This document shows, piece by piece, positions 55,855 to 64,000 of a DNA stretch of 64,000 nt. Numbering within the stretch: position 1 is the first letter of the stretch; every line of letters starts with the position of its first letter. Source of the DNA: DASZPL01 sp035550315 (lineage in GTDB: Bacteria; Actinomycetota; Actinomycetes; JAFAQI01); NCBI GenBank assembly GCA_035550315.1, contig DASZPL010000085.1, positions 1-64,000 of the forward strand, in the 5' to 3' direction. Both the position numbers and the translations under genes were made by a program. Below the pieces are notes generated by a model. That model saw only the letters and a list, made by a program, of their open reading frames with translations, searched no databases and had not been told where the DNA came from.

Positions 55855-56703
55855 ATGACCGGCGCCTTGCTCGCCAGCGCGGGCGAGACCTTCCAGCACG
55901 CCGCTGCCGGCAGCCTGCTGCTGGCGATCCCGGTTGCGCTGGTGGCCGGGCTGGTCTCATTCCTGTCGCCCTGCGTGTTGCCGCTGGTCCCGGCGTACCT
56001 CTCCTATGTCACTGGCATGTCCGCCGCGGACCTGGCCGCGGACAGCCGGCAGCGGCCTGATTACAGCGACGGCCCGGGCGCCGCCGTCGCCGCCCACGTG
56101 CTGCCCACGGTGCGCCACCGGCGGGGCCGGGTGCTGCTCGGCTCGTCGCTGTTCGTTGCCGGCTTCTCCTCCGTCTTTATCCTGTTCGGCGCGTTCTTCG
56201 GTGCCGTCGGCGCGCACCTCGACCAGCACGCCGTGCTGGTCGATCGCATCGCCGGCAGCGTCGCGATCGTCCTCGGGCTCGCGTTCCTCGGGCTGCTGCC
56301 GGGCTTCCAGCGGGAATGGCGGTTTCACCGGCTGCCGATGCTCGGCATCGCTGGTGCGCCGTTGCTCGGCCTGGCGTTCGGCGTCGGGTGGACGCCGTGC
56401 ATCGGCCCGACGTTGGGCGTCGTGCTCGGCCTGGCCAGCGACCCGCACTCCGCCACCGCCGGTCGAGGCGCGCTGCTCACCACGGTCTACTGCATCGGCC
56501 TCGGCCTGCCGTTCGTGCTGGCCGGGTTGGCGTTCCGCAAGGCGCTCGGCGCCATCGCAGTGGTACGCCGGCACTACGCCTGGGTGGTGCGCGGCGGCGG
56601 CCTGCTGCTGATCGCCATCGGCGCACTGCTCGTGAGCGGCGAGTGGACGACGCTGTCGATGCAGCTGCGTGACACCTTCCCCGGCTACACCCCGCCGGTC
56701 TGA
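55855..56703 (+). CDS. ccdA: Cytochrome c biogenesis protein CcdA
   Basis: 282 residues and six TM helices. Passes electrons from cytosolic thioredoxin to the outside thiol protein: SPCVLPLVPAYLS and GWTPCIGPTLG hold the redox Cys pair in paired helices. ATG 13 bases after the TlpA-like stop. Confidence 0.93.
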   Translation: MTGALLASAGETFQHAAAGSLLLAIPVALVAGLVSFLSPCVLPLVPAYLSYVTGMSAADLAADSRQRPDYSDGPGAAVAAHVLPTVRHRRGRVLLGSSLFVAGFSSVFILFGAFFGAVGAHLDQHAVLVDRIAGSVAIVLGLAFLGLLPGFQREWRFHRLPMLGIAGAPLLGLAFGVGWTPCIGPTLGVVLGLASDPHSATAGRGALLTTVYCIGLGLPFVLAGLAFRKALGAIAVVRRHYAWVVRGGGLLLIAIGALLVSGEWTTLSMQLRDTFPGYTPPV

Positions 56704-56706
56704 GCG

Positions 56707-58335
<1,629 letters not shown>

Positions 58336-58336
58336 C

Positions 58337-59368
58337 GTGGCGCCCAACCTGCACCTCGCGCACGTCTCCGACGTCCTGCTGACCTGGACCGTCTTCCTCT
58401 ACGCGTTCGCCATGTTCGGGTACGCCGCCGAGTTCGCCGCGACCCGTCGCGCCGAGGCGCGCGGCGGTACCGCCGACACGGCCGGCGCCGCGGCGGCCGG
58501 CCGCGGGCAGCGGGCGGGAATTCGCTGGTTCGGCCGGGTCGCCGTCGGACTGACCATCGCCGGTTGGTTCGTGCACGTCTCGGCGGTGACGACGCGCGGG
58601 TTCGCGGTGCACCGGGTGCCGTGGGGCAACATGTACGAGTTCTCGTGCATGGTGACGTTGGTCGCGGTCACCGTCTTCCTCGCGCTGCTGGCGCGGCACC
58701 GGGTGCGCAATCTCGGTGCGTTCGTGATGGCGCCGGTCGTGCTCTACCTCGGCCTTGCCGGGACCGTCCTCTACGCCGCACCCGGGCCGCTGGTGCCGGC
58801 ACTCAACTCTTACTGGATCAAGATCCACGTGGTCGCCGCAATCACCGCGACCGGGTCGTTCCTCATCTCCGGCGTGATCACGATCCTCTATCTGCTGAAG
58901 GACCGGTGGGAGCGTGGTCGGCCGCCGCTGCGGCTGCAGCTCGCTTCCTGGCTGCGGTCACCGATGCGCCCGGCGCGGGTCAGCCTCGGCCCGGGCACGG
59001 CGGCCGCGGTCGAGATGGGTGTCGCCCGCGGCGGCTTGATGCGAGCGCTGCCGTCGGCCGCGGTCCTCGACCGGCTGGCCTACCGCGTGATCACGTTCGC
59101 GTTCCCGATCTGGACCTTCGCGATCATCGCCGGCGCGATCTGGGCCGAGCAGGCCTGGAGCCGCTACTGGGGCTGGGACCCGAAGGAGACCTGGTCGTTC
59201 ATCACCTGGCTGGGCTACGCGGCGTACCTGCATGCGCGGGCCACGGCCGGTTGGCGCGGCCGCAAGGCCGCGACCTTGTCACTGGTGGCGTTCGGTTGCC
59301 TGCTGGTGGACTACTACGTCGTCAACACCGTGATCACCGGCCTGCACTCTTACGCCGGCATTTCCTGA
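58337..59368 (+). CDS. ccsB: Cytochrome c biogenesis protein CcsB (CcsA-type)
   Basis: 343 residues, seven or eight TM helices and the heme-handling motif WGWDPKETWSF (WxWD) near residue 280; VPWGNMYEF is also typical. Partner of ResB. GTG at 58337 has GAGAGGG six bases upstream; an ATG at 58313 inside resB is possible. Convergent with bldC 11 bases on. The order TlpA-CcdA-ResB-CcsB is that of Rv0526-Rv0529. Confidence 0.94.
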   Translation: MAPNLHLAHVSDVLLTWTVFLYAFAMFGYAAEFAATRRAEARGGTADTAGAAAAGRGQRAGIRWFGRVAVGLTIAGWFVHVSAVTTRGFAVHRVPWGNMYEFSCMVTLVAVTVFLALLARHRVRNLGAFVMAPVVLYLGLAGTVLYAAPGPLVPALNSYWIKIHVVAAITATGSFLISGVITILYLLKDRWERGRPPLRLQLASWLRSPMRPARVSLGPGTAAAVEMGVARGGLMRALPSAAVLDRLAYRVITFAFPIWTFAIIAGAIWAEQAWSRYWGWDPKETWSFITWLGYAAYLHARATAGWRGRKAATLSLVAFGCLLVDYYVVNTVITGLHSYAGIS

Positions 59369-59379
59369 ATCACTGAAGT

Positions 59380-59622
59380 TCAGCGCGCCGTGGCCTGCTC
59401 GTCGACCGCCTGCCGCGGGGCCGGCGCAGCAGGCTCCGCGGCGGAGGAATCGCTACGGAGCAAGTCACGGATCTCCGATTCACGGAACCGCCGGTGACCG
59501 CCCGGCGTCCGGATGCTGTTGATCCTGCCTGCGGCGGCCCACCGGGTCACCGTCTTCGGGTCAACCCGAAAGAGGCTCGCCACCTCACCCGGCGTCAGCA
59601 GGCGATCTCGCGCTTCCACCAT
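59380..59622 (-). CDS. bldC: Developmental regulator BldC
   Basis: 80 residues, mostly the MerR-like HTH: LLTPGEVASLFRVDPKTVTRWAAAGRINSIRTPGGHRRF, closely following Streptomyces BldC, which binds head-to-tail on AT-rich direct repeats and keeps development in check. C-terminal tail Ala/Pro/Gln. ATG at 59622 with AGGGGG upstream; GTG at 59625 is possible. Alone on its strand, divergent from DUF4229-menG. Confidence 0.92.
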   Translation of the reverse strand: MVEARDRLLTPGEVASLFRVDPKTVTRWAAAGRINSIRTPGGHRRFRESEIRDLLRSDSSAAEPAAPAPRQAVDEQATAR

Positions 59623-59760
59623 CACGACCCCCTAGATCTGACTGCCGGCACCGCGAATTCGGCTTTGGGCAGGATGCCATGAGTTTGCGGTCCGGATGAT
59701 CCGATTGTCAGCCGAATCGCCCAAATGGTGGCAGACCACCGAAGCCGTAGGCTGGTTGTT

Positions 59761-60132
59761 GTGCGCGGGACCAAAGCCCCAAGCGGCCAGGTGACGGGCG
59801 AGCCCCCGAGCCCGGGCCGGGCGATCCTGCTTTACAACCTCGGTCGACTGGCCCTGCTCGCCGCCTGCCTCGGCCTCGGCTGGCTGGCCGGGCTGCAAGG
59901 GATCTGGCTGATCGTCGCGGCGTTGCTGGTGTCGGGAGTGCTCAGCTGGTTCGTGCTGGCGCGGCAACGGGTCCGGATGGGTCTGGCCGTCGAACAGACC
60001 GTCGGTCGCCGCCGCCGGCACTGGGCCGAGCGCACCGCCGCCGAAGACCGGTACGTCGACGACCTGATGGCCGGCCACCGAGCGGAGACCGACCCGGCCG
60101 CCGGCGAGGGCGAGCCGCGGCCCGGATCCTGA
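59761..60132 (+). CDS. DUF4229 family small membrane protein
   Basis: 123 residues. Two TM helices at about 26-44 and 48-65 joined by a tight turn, then a charged C-terminal half (RRRRHWAERTAAED). Family members often precede menG in actinobacteria; role unknown. GTG at 59761 is the first plausible start. menG follows one base after its stop. Confidence 0.8.
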   Translation: MRGTKAPSGQVTGEPPSPGRAILLYNLGRLALLAACLGLGWLAGLQGIWLIVAALLVSGVLSWFVLARQRVRMGLAVEQTVGRRRRHWAERTAAEDRYVDDLMAGHRAETDPAAGEGEPRPGS

Positions 60133-60133
60133 G

Positions 60134-60829
60134 ATGACCCGAGCACACCTCGACCGGCGACCCGACGAGGTGGCCGGGATGTTCGACGCGATCGCGGCCG
60201 GCTACGACCGGATGAACGCGGTCATGACGTTCGGTCAAGAACGCCGCTGGCGGCGGATCGTCGCCGACACCGTCGCCGCCCAGCGCGGCGACCGGGTGCT
60301 CGACCTGGCGGCCGGCACTGCCGCGAGCACCGCGCCGCTCGCCCGCGGCGGCGCGACCGCGGTCGGGTGCGACTTCTCGCTCGGGATGCTCGCGGTCGGC
60401 CGCAGCCGCCAGCCACGGCTGCCGCTGGTCGCCGGCGACGCCTTGCGCCTGCCGTTCCGTGACGGCGCTTTTGACTCGGTCACCATCTCGTTCGGGCTGC
60501 GCAATGTCGCCGACGTCGACATCGCGCTGCGCGAGCTGGCGCGGGTGACGGTCGGTGGCGGCCGGCTGGTGATCCTCGAGACCAGTACGCCGGCGTCACG
60601 GGTGCTGCGGGCGGGTCACCGGGTCTATGTCAACCAGGTGCTGCCGCGGCTGGCGCGCGCCGTGGTCCACGACGGCGCCGCCTACGACTACCTCGCCGAG
60701 TCGGTCGGCAGCTGGCCACCGCCGGCGGTGCTCGCCGAGCGGCTGCGGGCGGACGGCTGGGACCGGGTCAGCTGGCGGACGCTGCTGCTGGGCGCCGTCG
60801 CGCTGCACGTCGCTCACCGGTCCGCCTGA
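60134..60829 (+). CDS. menG: Demethylmenaquinone methyltransferase
   Basis: Adds the last methyl group of menaquinone. 231 residues; SAM motif VLDLAAGTAASTAPL (usual CGTGD replaced by AGTAAS), GCDFSLGML, TISFGLRNVAD. YDYLAESV and ILETSTP near the end match UbiE/MenG. MenJ-like reductase follows after 77 bases. Confidence 0.93.
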   Translation: MTRAHLDRRPDEVAGMFDAIAAGYDRMNAVMTFGQERRWRRIVADTVAAQRGDRVLDLAAGTAASTAPLARGGATAVGCDFSLGMLAVGRSRQPRLPLVAGDALRLPFRDGAFDSVTISFGLRNVADVDIALRELARVTVGGGRLVILETSTPASRVLRAGHRVYVNQVLPRLARAVVHDGAAYDYLAESVGSWPPPAVLAERLRADGWDRVSWRTLLLGAVALHVAHRSA

Positions 60830-60858
60830 CCCGGGGGAGCCGCCGGTTTCGGCGGGTC

Positions 60859-60864
60859 TAGACT
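60859..60864 (+). promoter_or_regulatory. Candidate -10 element of the MenJ-like gene
   Basis: TAGACT fits TAnnnT and stands 42 bases ahead of the start; the Rex-type operator begins 14 bases downstream, near the expected transcript start. Confidence 0.4.
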
Positions 60865-60878
60865 CGGCCTCGCCGCCA

Positions 60879-60894
60879 TGTGAACGGTTTCACG
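60879..60894. promoter_or_regulatory. Candidate Rex operator in the MenJ-like gene leader
   Basis: TGTGAACGGTTTCACG matches TGTGAAnnnnTTCACA with one mismatch (last base). It lies just after the likely -10 TAGACT and 12 bases before the coding start, where a repressor would block transcription. Rex controls nuo in Streptomyces; the gene here leads into nuoA. Confidence 0.6.
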
Positions 60895-60906
60895 AGCAGG
60901 AGACCG

Positions 60907-62181
60907 ATGCCCGCCTCCTCGGCCAAGAACAGCGACTTCGACGCCGATGTCGTCGTCGTCGGCGCCGGCCCCGGCGGTTCGACGGCCGCCTACCACCTGG
61001 CCCAGGCCGGGCTGTCGGTCTTGGTGTGCGAGAAGGCGCAGTTTCCCCGCGAGAAGGTCTGCGGCGACGGCCTGACCCCGCGCGCCGTGAAGCAGCTCAC
61101 CGCCATGGGCATCGACACCAGCCCGGGCAACGGCTGGATCGCCAACAAGGGACTGCGCATCCTCGGTGGCGGCATGCGGTTGGAGCTGCCCTGGCCCGAC
61201 CTCGCGGCCTATCCGTCGTACGGGCTGGTGCGGCCTCGGCAGGACTTCGACGAGCTGCTCGCCCGCACCGCGCAGAAGGCGGGCGCGCAGCTGCGCGAGC
61301 AGACGCCGGTCATCGAGCCGCTGCGCGACGAGCGGACCGGCCGGATCACCGGCGTGCGCACGAAGGCCGGCGACTTCCGGGCGCCGATCACGGTGGTCGC
61401 CGACGGCAACAGCTCGCGGTTCTCGCTGCAGCTCGGCCGGCCGCGCAGCGAAGACCGTCCGATGGGTGTCGCCTACCGGCGCTACTTCCGCAGCCCGCGG
61501 CATGACGACGACTGGCTCGAGTCATGGTTGGAGCTGTGGGACGGCCCGGCGGGGCGTAGCCGGATGTTGCCGGGCTACGGCTGGATCTTCGGCGTTGGTG
61601 ACGGGACGAGCAACGTCGGGCTCGGCATCCTCAACACGTCGACGGCGTTCGGCAAGACCGACTACCGCGCGATGCTGGACCGCTGGCTCGCCTCGCTCCC
61701 CGAAGAGTGGGGCTTCGTCGAGGAGAACGCGACCGGTCCGACCCGCGGCGCAGCGTTGCCGATGGCGTTCAACCGCAAGCCGCACTACGCCGACGGCGCA
61801 CTGCTGATCGGTGACGCCGGCGGCATGGTCAACCCGATGAACGGCGAGGGCATCGCCTACGCGATGGAGTCGGCGCGGATGGCCGCCGAGATCATCGTGC
61901 AGGCCCTGGCCGAGCCGACCGCGGCGCGGCGGGAGCGCATGCTCGTCGGCTACCCGAAGGCGCTGGCCGACACCTACGGCGGCTACTACATGATCGGCCG
62001 GCTGTTCGTGAAGGCGATCGGCCATCCCTCACTGATGAAGCTGTGCACCCGCCACGGGATGCCGCATCCGACGCTGATGCGGTTCTGCCTGAAACTGCTG
62101 GCCAACCTCGCAGAGCCACGGGGCGGCGACGCGATGGACCGGATCATCAGCGGGCTCAACCGGCTGACCCCCGCCGCCTGA
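60907..62181 (+). CDS. Geranylgeranyl/menaquinone isoprenyl reductase family flavoprotein (MenJ-like)
   Basis: 424 residues. FAD site VVVGAGPGGSTAAYHLAQAG at the N-terminus, FPREKVCGDGLTPRAV, and GDAGGMVNPMNGEGI. In mycobacteria MenJ (Rv0561c) saturates one isoprene of menaquinone and lies by a MenG homologue; the same pairing here supports MenJ, but geranylgeranyl reductases for other lipids look alike. ATG at 60907 with AGGAGA upstream; a GTG at 60880 would fall inside the operator. Confidence 0.82.
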   Translation: MPASSAKNSDFDADVVVVGAGPGGSTAAYHLAQAGLSVLVCEKAQFPREKVCGDGLTPRAVKQLTAMGIDTSPGNGWIANKGLRILGGGMRLELPWPDLAAYPSYGLVRPRQDFDELLARTAQKAGAQLREQTPVIEPLRDERTGRITGVRTKAGDFRAPITVVADGNSSRFSLQLGRPRSEDRPMGVAYRRYFRSPRHDDDWLESWLELWDGPAGRSRMLPGYGWIFGVGDGTSNVGLGILNTSTAFGKTDYRAMLDRWLASLPEEWGFVEENATGPTRGAALPMAFNRKPHYADGALLIGDAGGMVNPMNGEGIAYAMESARMAAEIIVQALAEPTAARRERMLVGYPKALADTYGGYYMIGRLFVKAIGHPSLMKLCTRHGMPHPTLMRFCLKLLANLAEPRGGDAMDRIISGLNRLTPAA

Positions 62182-62202
62182 TTCGAGCCGAAAGGTGCGA
62201 CC

Positions 62203-62208
62203 TAGACT
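62203..62208 (+). promoter_or_regulatory. Candidate nuoA -10 element inside a weak inverted repeat
   Basis: TAGACT fits TAnnnT, 52 bases before nuoA. The surrounding CGAAAG (62189-62194) and CTTTCG (62207-62212) pair across 12 bases. Could let nuo be transcribed apart from the MenJ-like gene. Confidence 0.35.
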
Positions 62209-62260
62209 TTCGACGGTTTGACCGCAGCACGACGAGTACGACGAGAAGGAGGCGAGCGGC

Positions 62261-62611
62261 GTGGTCCCGATCCTGGTCTTGGCGGCAATCGGCGCGGGCT
62301 TCGCGGTCTTTTCGATCGTCGCCGGGTCACTGGCGGGCCCGAAGCGGTTCAACCGGGCGAAGCTGCAGGCCTACGAGTGCGGCATCGAGGCGAGTCCGCA
62401 GGCGTTCCGCGGCCACCGGTTCCCGGTGAAGTACTACCTGACCGCGATGCTGTTCATCGTCTTCGACATCGAGATCATCTTTCTCTATCCATGGGCGGTG
62501 GCGTTCCACAGCCTCGGGTTGTTCGGCCTCATCGAGATGGTGCTGTTCATCCTGACGGTGTTCGTCGTCTACGCCTATGTCTGGCGGCGGGGCGGGCTCG
62601 AGTGGGACTGA
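62261..62611 (+). CDS. nuoA: NADH-quinone oxidoreductase subunit A
   Basis: 116 residues, three TM helices. YECGIEAS loop and FVIFDIE-type segment (FIVFDIEIIFLYPW) are diagnostic. First subunit gene of complex I. GTG start with AAGGAGG eight bases upstream. nuoB starts 39 bases past its stop. Confidence 0.95.
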   Translation: MVPILVLAAIGAGFAVFSIVAGSLAGPKRFNRAKLQAYECGIEASPQAFRGHRFPVKYYLTAMLFIVFDIEIIFLYPWAVAFHSLGLFGLIEMVLFILTVFVVYAYVWRRGGLEWD

Positions 62612-62650
62612 CGAGCAGGTTGTGCACCGGCGCGCTGGGAGGACGTTGAG

Positions 62651-63262
62651 ATGGGGATCGAGGAGAAGATCCCTAACGGGATCCTGCTGACGACCGTCGC
62701 CAAGGTTCTCAACATCGCTCGCAAGAACTCGGTCTGGCCCGCGCAGTTCGGGTTGGCATGCTGCGCGATCGAGATGATGGCGGTCGGTGGCCCGCGGTTC
62801 GACATCGCGCGGTTTGGGATGGAGCGGTTCAGCGCCTCCCCACGCCAGGCCGACCTGATGATCGTGGCCGGCCGGGTTTCGCAGAAGATGGCGCCGGTGC
62901 TCCGCCAGATCTACGACCAGATGTCGGAGCCGAAGTGGGTGCTCGCGATGGGCGTGTGCGCGAGCAGCGGCGGCATGTTCAACAACTACGCGATCGTGCA
63001 GGGCGTCGACCACGTCGTACCGGTCGACATGTATCTGCCGGGCTGCCCACCGCGGCCGGAGATGCTGCTCGACGCCATCCTCAAGCTGCACGACAAGATC
63101 CGCACCGGACCGATCAACGGCCGGCTCGGCCAGACCGCCATCGACGACGCGCCCTACGACAAGCCGATCGAGCGCGACACCAGGGTCGCGAAGGGCCTGC
63201 CGGCCGACGCCGACGTCGCGCCGTACGCCAATGTCGCGCCGCTCCCCGGAGGTGGCGCATGA
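62651..63262 (+). CDS. nuoB: NADH-quinone oxidoreductase subunit B
   Basis: 203 residues; holds the last Fe-S cluster N2 at the quinone site. Cys ligands: GLACC (two adjacent Cys), GVCAS and PGCPPRPE. The C-terminal extension past residue 165 is longer than in E. coli and proline/glycine-rich at the end. Overlaps nuoC by ATGA. Confidence 0.97.
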   Translation: MGIEEKIPNGILLTTVAKVLNIARKNSVWPAQFGLACCAIEMMAVGGPRFDIARFGMERFSASPRQADLMIVAGRVSQKMAPVLRQIYDQMSEPKWVLAMGVCASSGGMFNNYAIVQGVDHVVPVDMYLPGCPPRPEMLLDAILKLHDKIRTGPINGRLGQTAIDDAPYDKPIERDTRVAKGLPADADVAPYANVAPLPGGGA

Positions 63263-63900
63263 CAGAGACCCGGGACATGTTCGGCGCCTCGGGGTTCGGT
63301 GACACCTCCGGGTACGGCGGCCTGGCCGTGCGCCCGCCCCAGCTGGTGTCCACCCCGAAGCCGTACGGCGAATGGTTCGACGAGGCGACCGACGCCCTCG
63401 CCGCGGCGTACCCGCAGTGGGGCGACGTGATCGAACGCGTCGTCGTGCATCGCGGCGAACTCACGTTGTTCGTCAAGCGCGAGGGCCTGATCGGGATGGT
63501 CACGACGCTGCGCGACCATCCCGCGCTGCGGTTCGAGATGTGCGCCAGCGTCTCGGGCGTCGACTACCTCGACGACCCCACCGGCCGCCGGCTGCACGCG
63601 GTCTACCACTTCCTGTCGATGACCCACCGCCGGCGGCTGCGGCTGGAGGTGTCGGTCAGCGTCGACGACCCGCACATCCCGAGCATCACCGACGTCTACC
63701 CGACGGCGAACTGGCACGAGCGCGAGACCTGGGACTTCTTCGGGATCATCTTCGACGGGCACCCCGGCCTCACGCGCATCGAGATGCCGGACGACTGGCC
63801 CGGCTTCCCGCAGCGCAAGGACTACCCGCTCGGTGGTATCGCGGTGGAGTACAAGGGCGCCGACGTGCCGCCCCCGGACGAGAGGCGCTCATACGCATGA
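63259..63900 (+). CDS. nuoC: NADH-quinone oxidoreductase subunit C
   Basis: 213 residues; peripheral arm subunit. Family box ERETWDFFGIIFDGHPGL and DWPGFPQRKDYPLGG present near the end. ATG overlaps the nuoB stop, and its own stop overlaps the nuoD start. Not fused to NuoD. Confidence 0.95.
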   Translation: MTETRDMFGASGFGDTSGYGGLAVRPPQLVSTPKPYGEWFDEATDALAAAYPQWGDVIERVVVHRGELTLFVKREGLIGMVTTLRDHPALRFEMCASVSGVDYLDDPTGRRLHAVYHFLSMTHRRRLRLEVSVSVDDPHIPSITDVYPTANWHERETWDFFGIIFDGHPGLTRIEMPDDWPGFPQRKDYPLGGIAVEYKGADVPPPDERRSYA

Positions 63901-64000
63901 GCACCTACACAGATCCGTACGCCGCGACCGGTGAAGCCGAGGGGCGGGTCTTCACCGTCGGCGGCGGTGACTGGGACGACGTGGTCGAGGCGGTCGACCC
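63897..64000 (+). CDS. nuoD: NADH-quinone oxidoreductase subunit D, start only
   Basis: The first 34 codons only, beginning MSTYTDPYAATGEAEGRVFT, an N-terminal extension common in actinobacterial NuoD. The conserved core lies outside the window; the call rests on frame, ATGA overlap with nuoC and standard nuoABCD order. Confidence 0.85.
   Translation, partial: MSTYTDPYAATGEAEGRVFTVGGGDWDDVVEAVD

Noticed and set aside
59655..59719. ATTCGGCT/AGCCGAAT and TTGGGC/GCCCAA repeats between bldC and DUF4229 as a riboswitch
   Set aside because: The two pairs are in parallel, not nested, order and no known aptamer core is visible.

Overview
The window is a dense stretch of about 64 kb of chromosome from a high-GC actinomycete. 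It holds no rRNA, tRNA, CRISPR array, phage or insertion sequence that I can see, and no stretch over about 210 bases without a gene. Actinobacterial markers are Lsr2, BldC, a BldN/RsbN-type sigma/anti-sigma pair, Rex ahead of hemACDB, ResB/CcsB cytochrome c maturation genes and DisA next to RadA. The gene order follows blocks known from Mycobacterium and Streptomyces, but the mixture (LPxTG surface protein beside bldN, no folE between ftsH and folP, TTA codons in housekeeping genes) fits neither genus. A Frankia/Jatrophihabitans/Sporichthya-like lineage is a guess from overall style only.

Layout. 1-4938: hpt (5' cut off), ftsH, folP-folB-folK and a DUF3180 membrane protein. 4994-8631: osmoprotectant (betaine/choline-type) ABC transporter with its ATPase divergent from two permeases and a lipoprotein. 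8662-12406: drug-type ABC exporter divergent from a NarL-type two-component system. 12564-20198: DUF2520 protein, panC, panD, coaX, lysS, lsr2, clpC. 20195-31181: glycerophosphodiesterase and mutY, an unknown membrane-anchored protein, methyltransferase/MerR pair, small zincin, LLM flavin oxidoreductase, two SDR genes (one lacking catalytic residues), disA, radA, a Cys-rich protein, an NmrA-like protein and a sugar-isomerase-like protein. 31204-37365: proline dehydrogenase, proC, a BldC-like helix-turn-helix protein, the 32-residue bS22-like protein, SAM hydroxide adenosyltransferase, epimerase, acyltransferase and HAD phosphatase. 37515-43235: LPNTG surface protein, RsbN-like and BldN-like proteins, class A PBP. 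43279-54471: acyl-CoA synthetase, glutaredoxin-like protein, DUF349 protein, rex-hemA-hemC-hemD-hemB, serine hydrolase, hemL. 54468-59368: histidine phosphatase, TlpA-like, CcdA, ResB, CcsB. 59380-64000: bldC, DUF4229, menG, MenJ-like reductase, nuoA-nuoB-nuoC and the start of nuoD.

How it fits together. The last 18 kb is a respiratory block: heme made by HemA/C/D/B/L, cytochrome c assembly by CcdA/ResB/CcsB, menaquinone finishing by MenG and a MenJ-like reductase, and complex I. Rex, the NADH/NAD+ sensor, is encoded in it. Near-consensus Rex operators occur upstream of rex-hem (46315-46332) and in the leader of the MenJ-like gene just before nuo (60879-60894). Translational coupling is very common: many adjacent genes share a 4-base ATGA, GTGA or TTGA overlap.

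No single undescribed system stands out. The best leads are: a BldN-like promoter match upstream of the LPNTG surface protein; three long intergenic inverted repeats (12415-12515, 37399-37498, 55113-55179) that may be a repeat family; an SDR-fold protein without catalytic residues that appears to start at CTG overlapping the disA stop; a perfect 20-base operator between a MerR regulator and a methyltransferase; and the missing folE.
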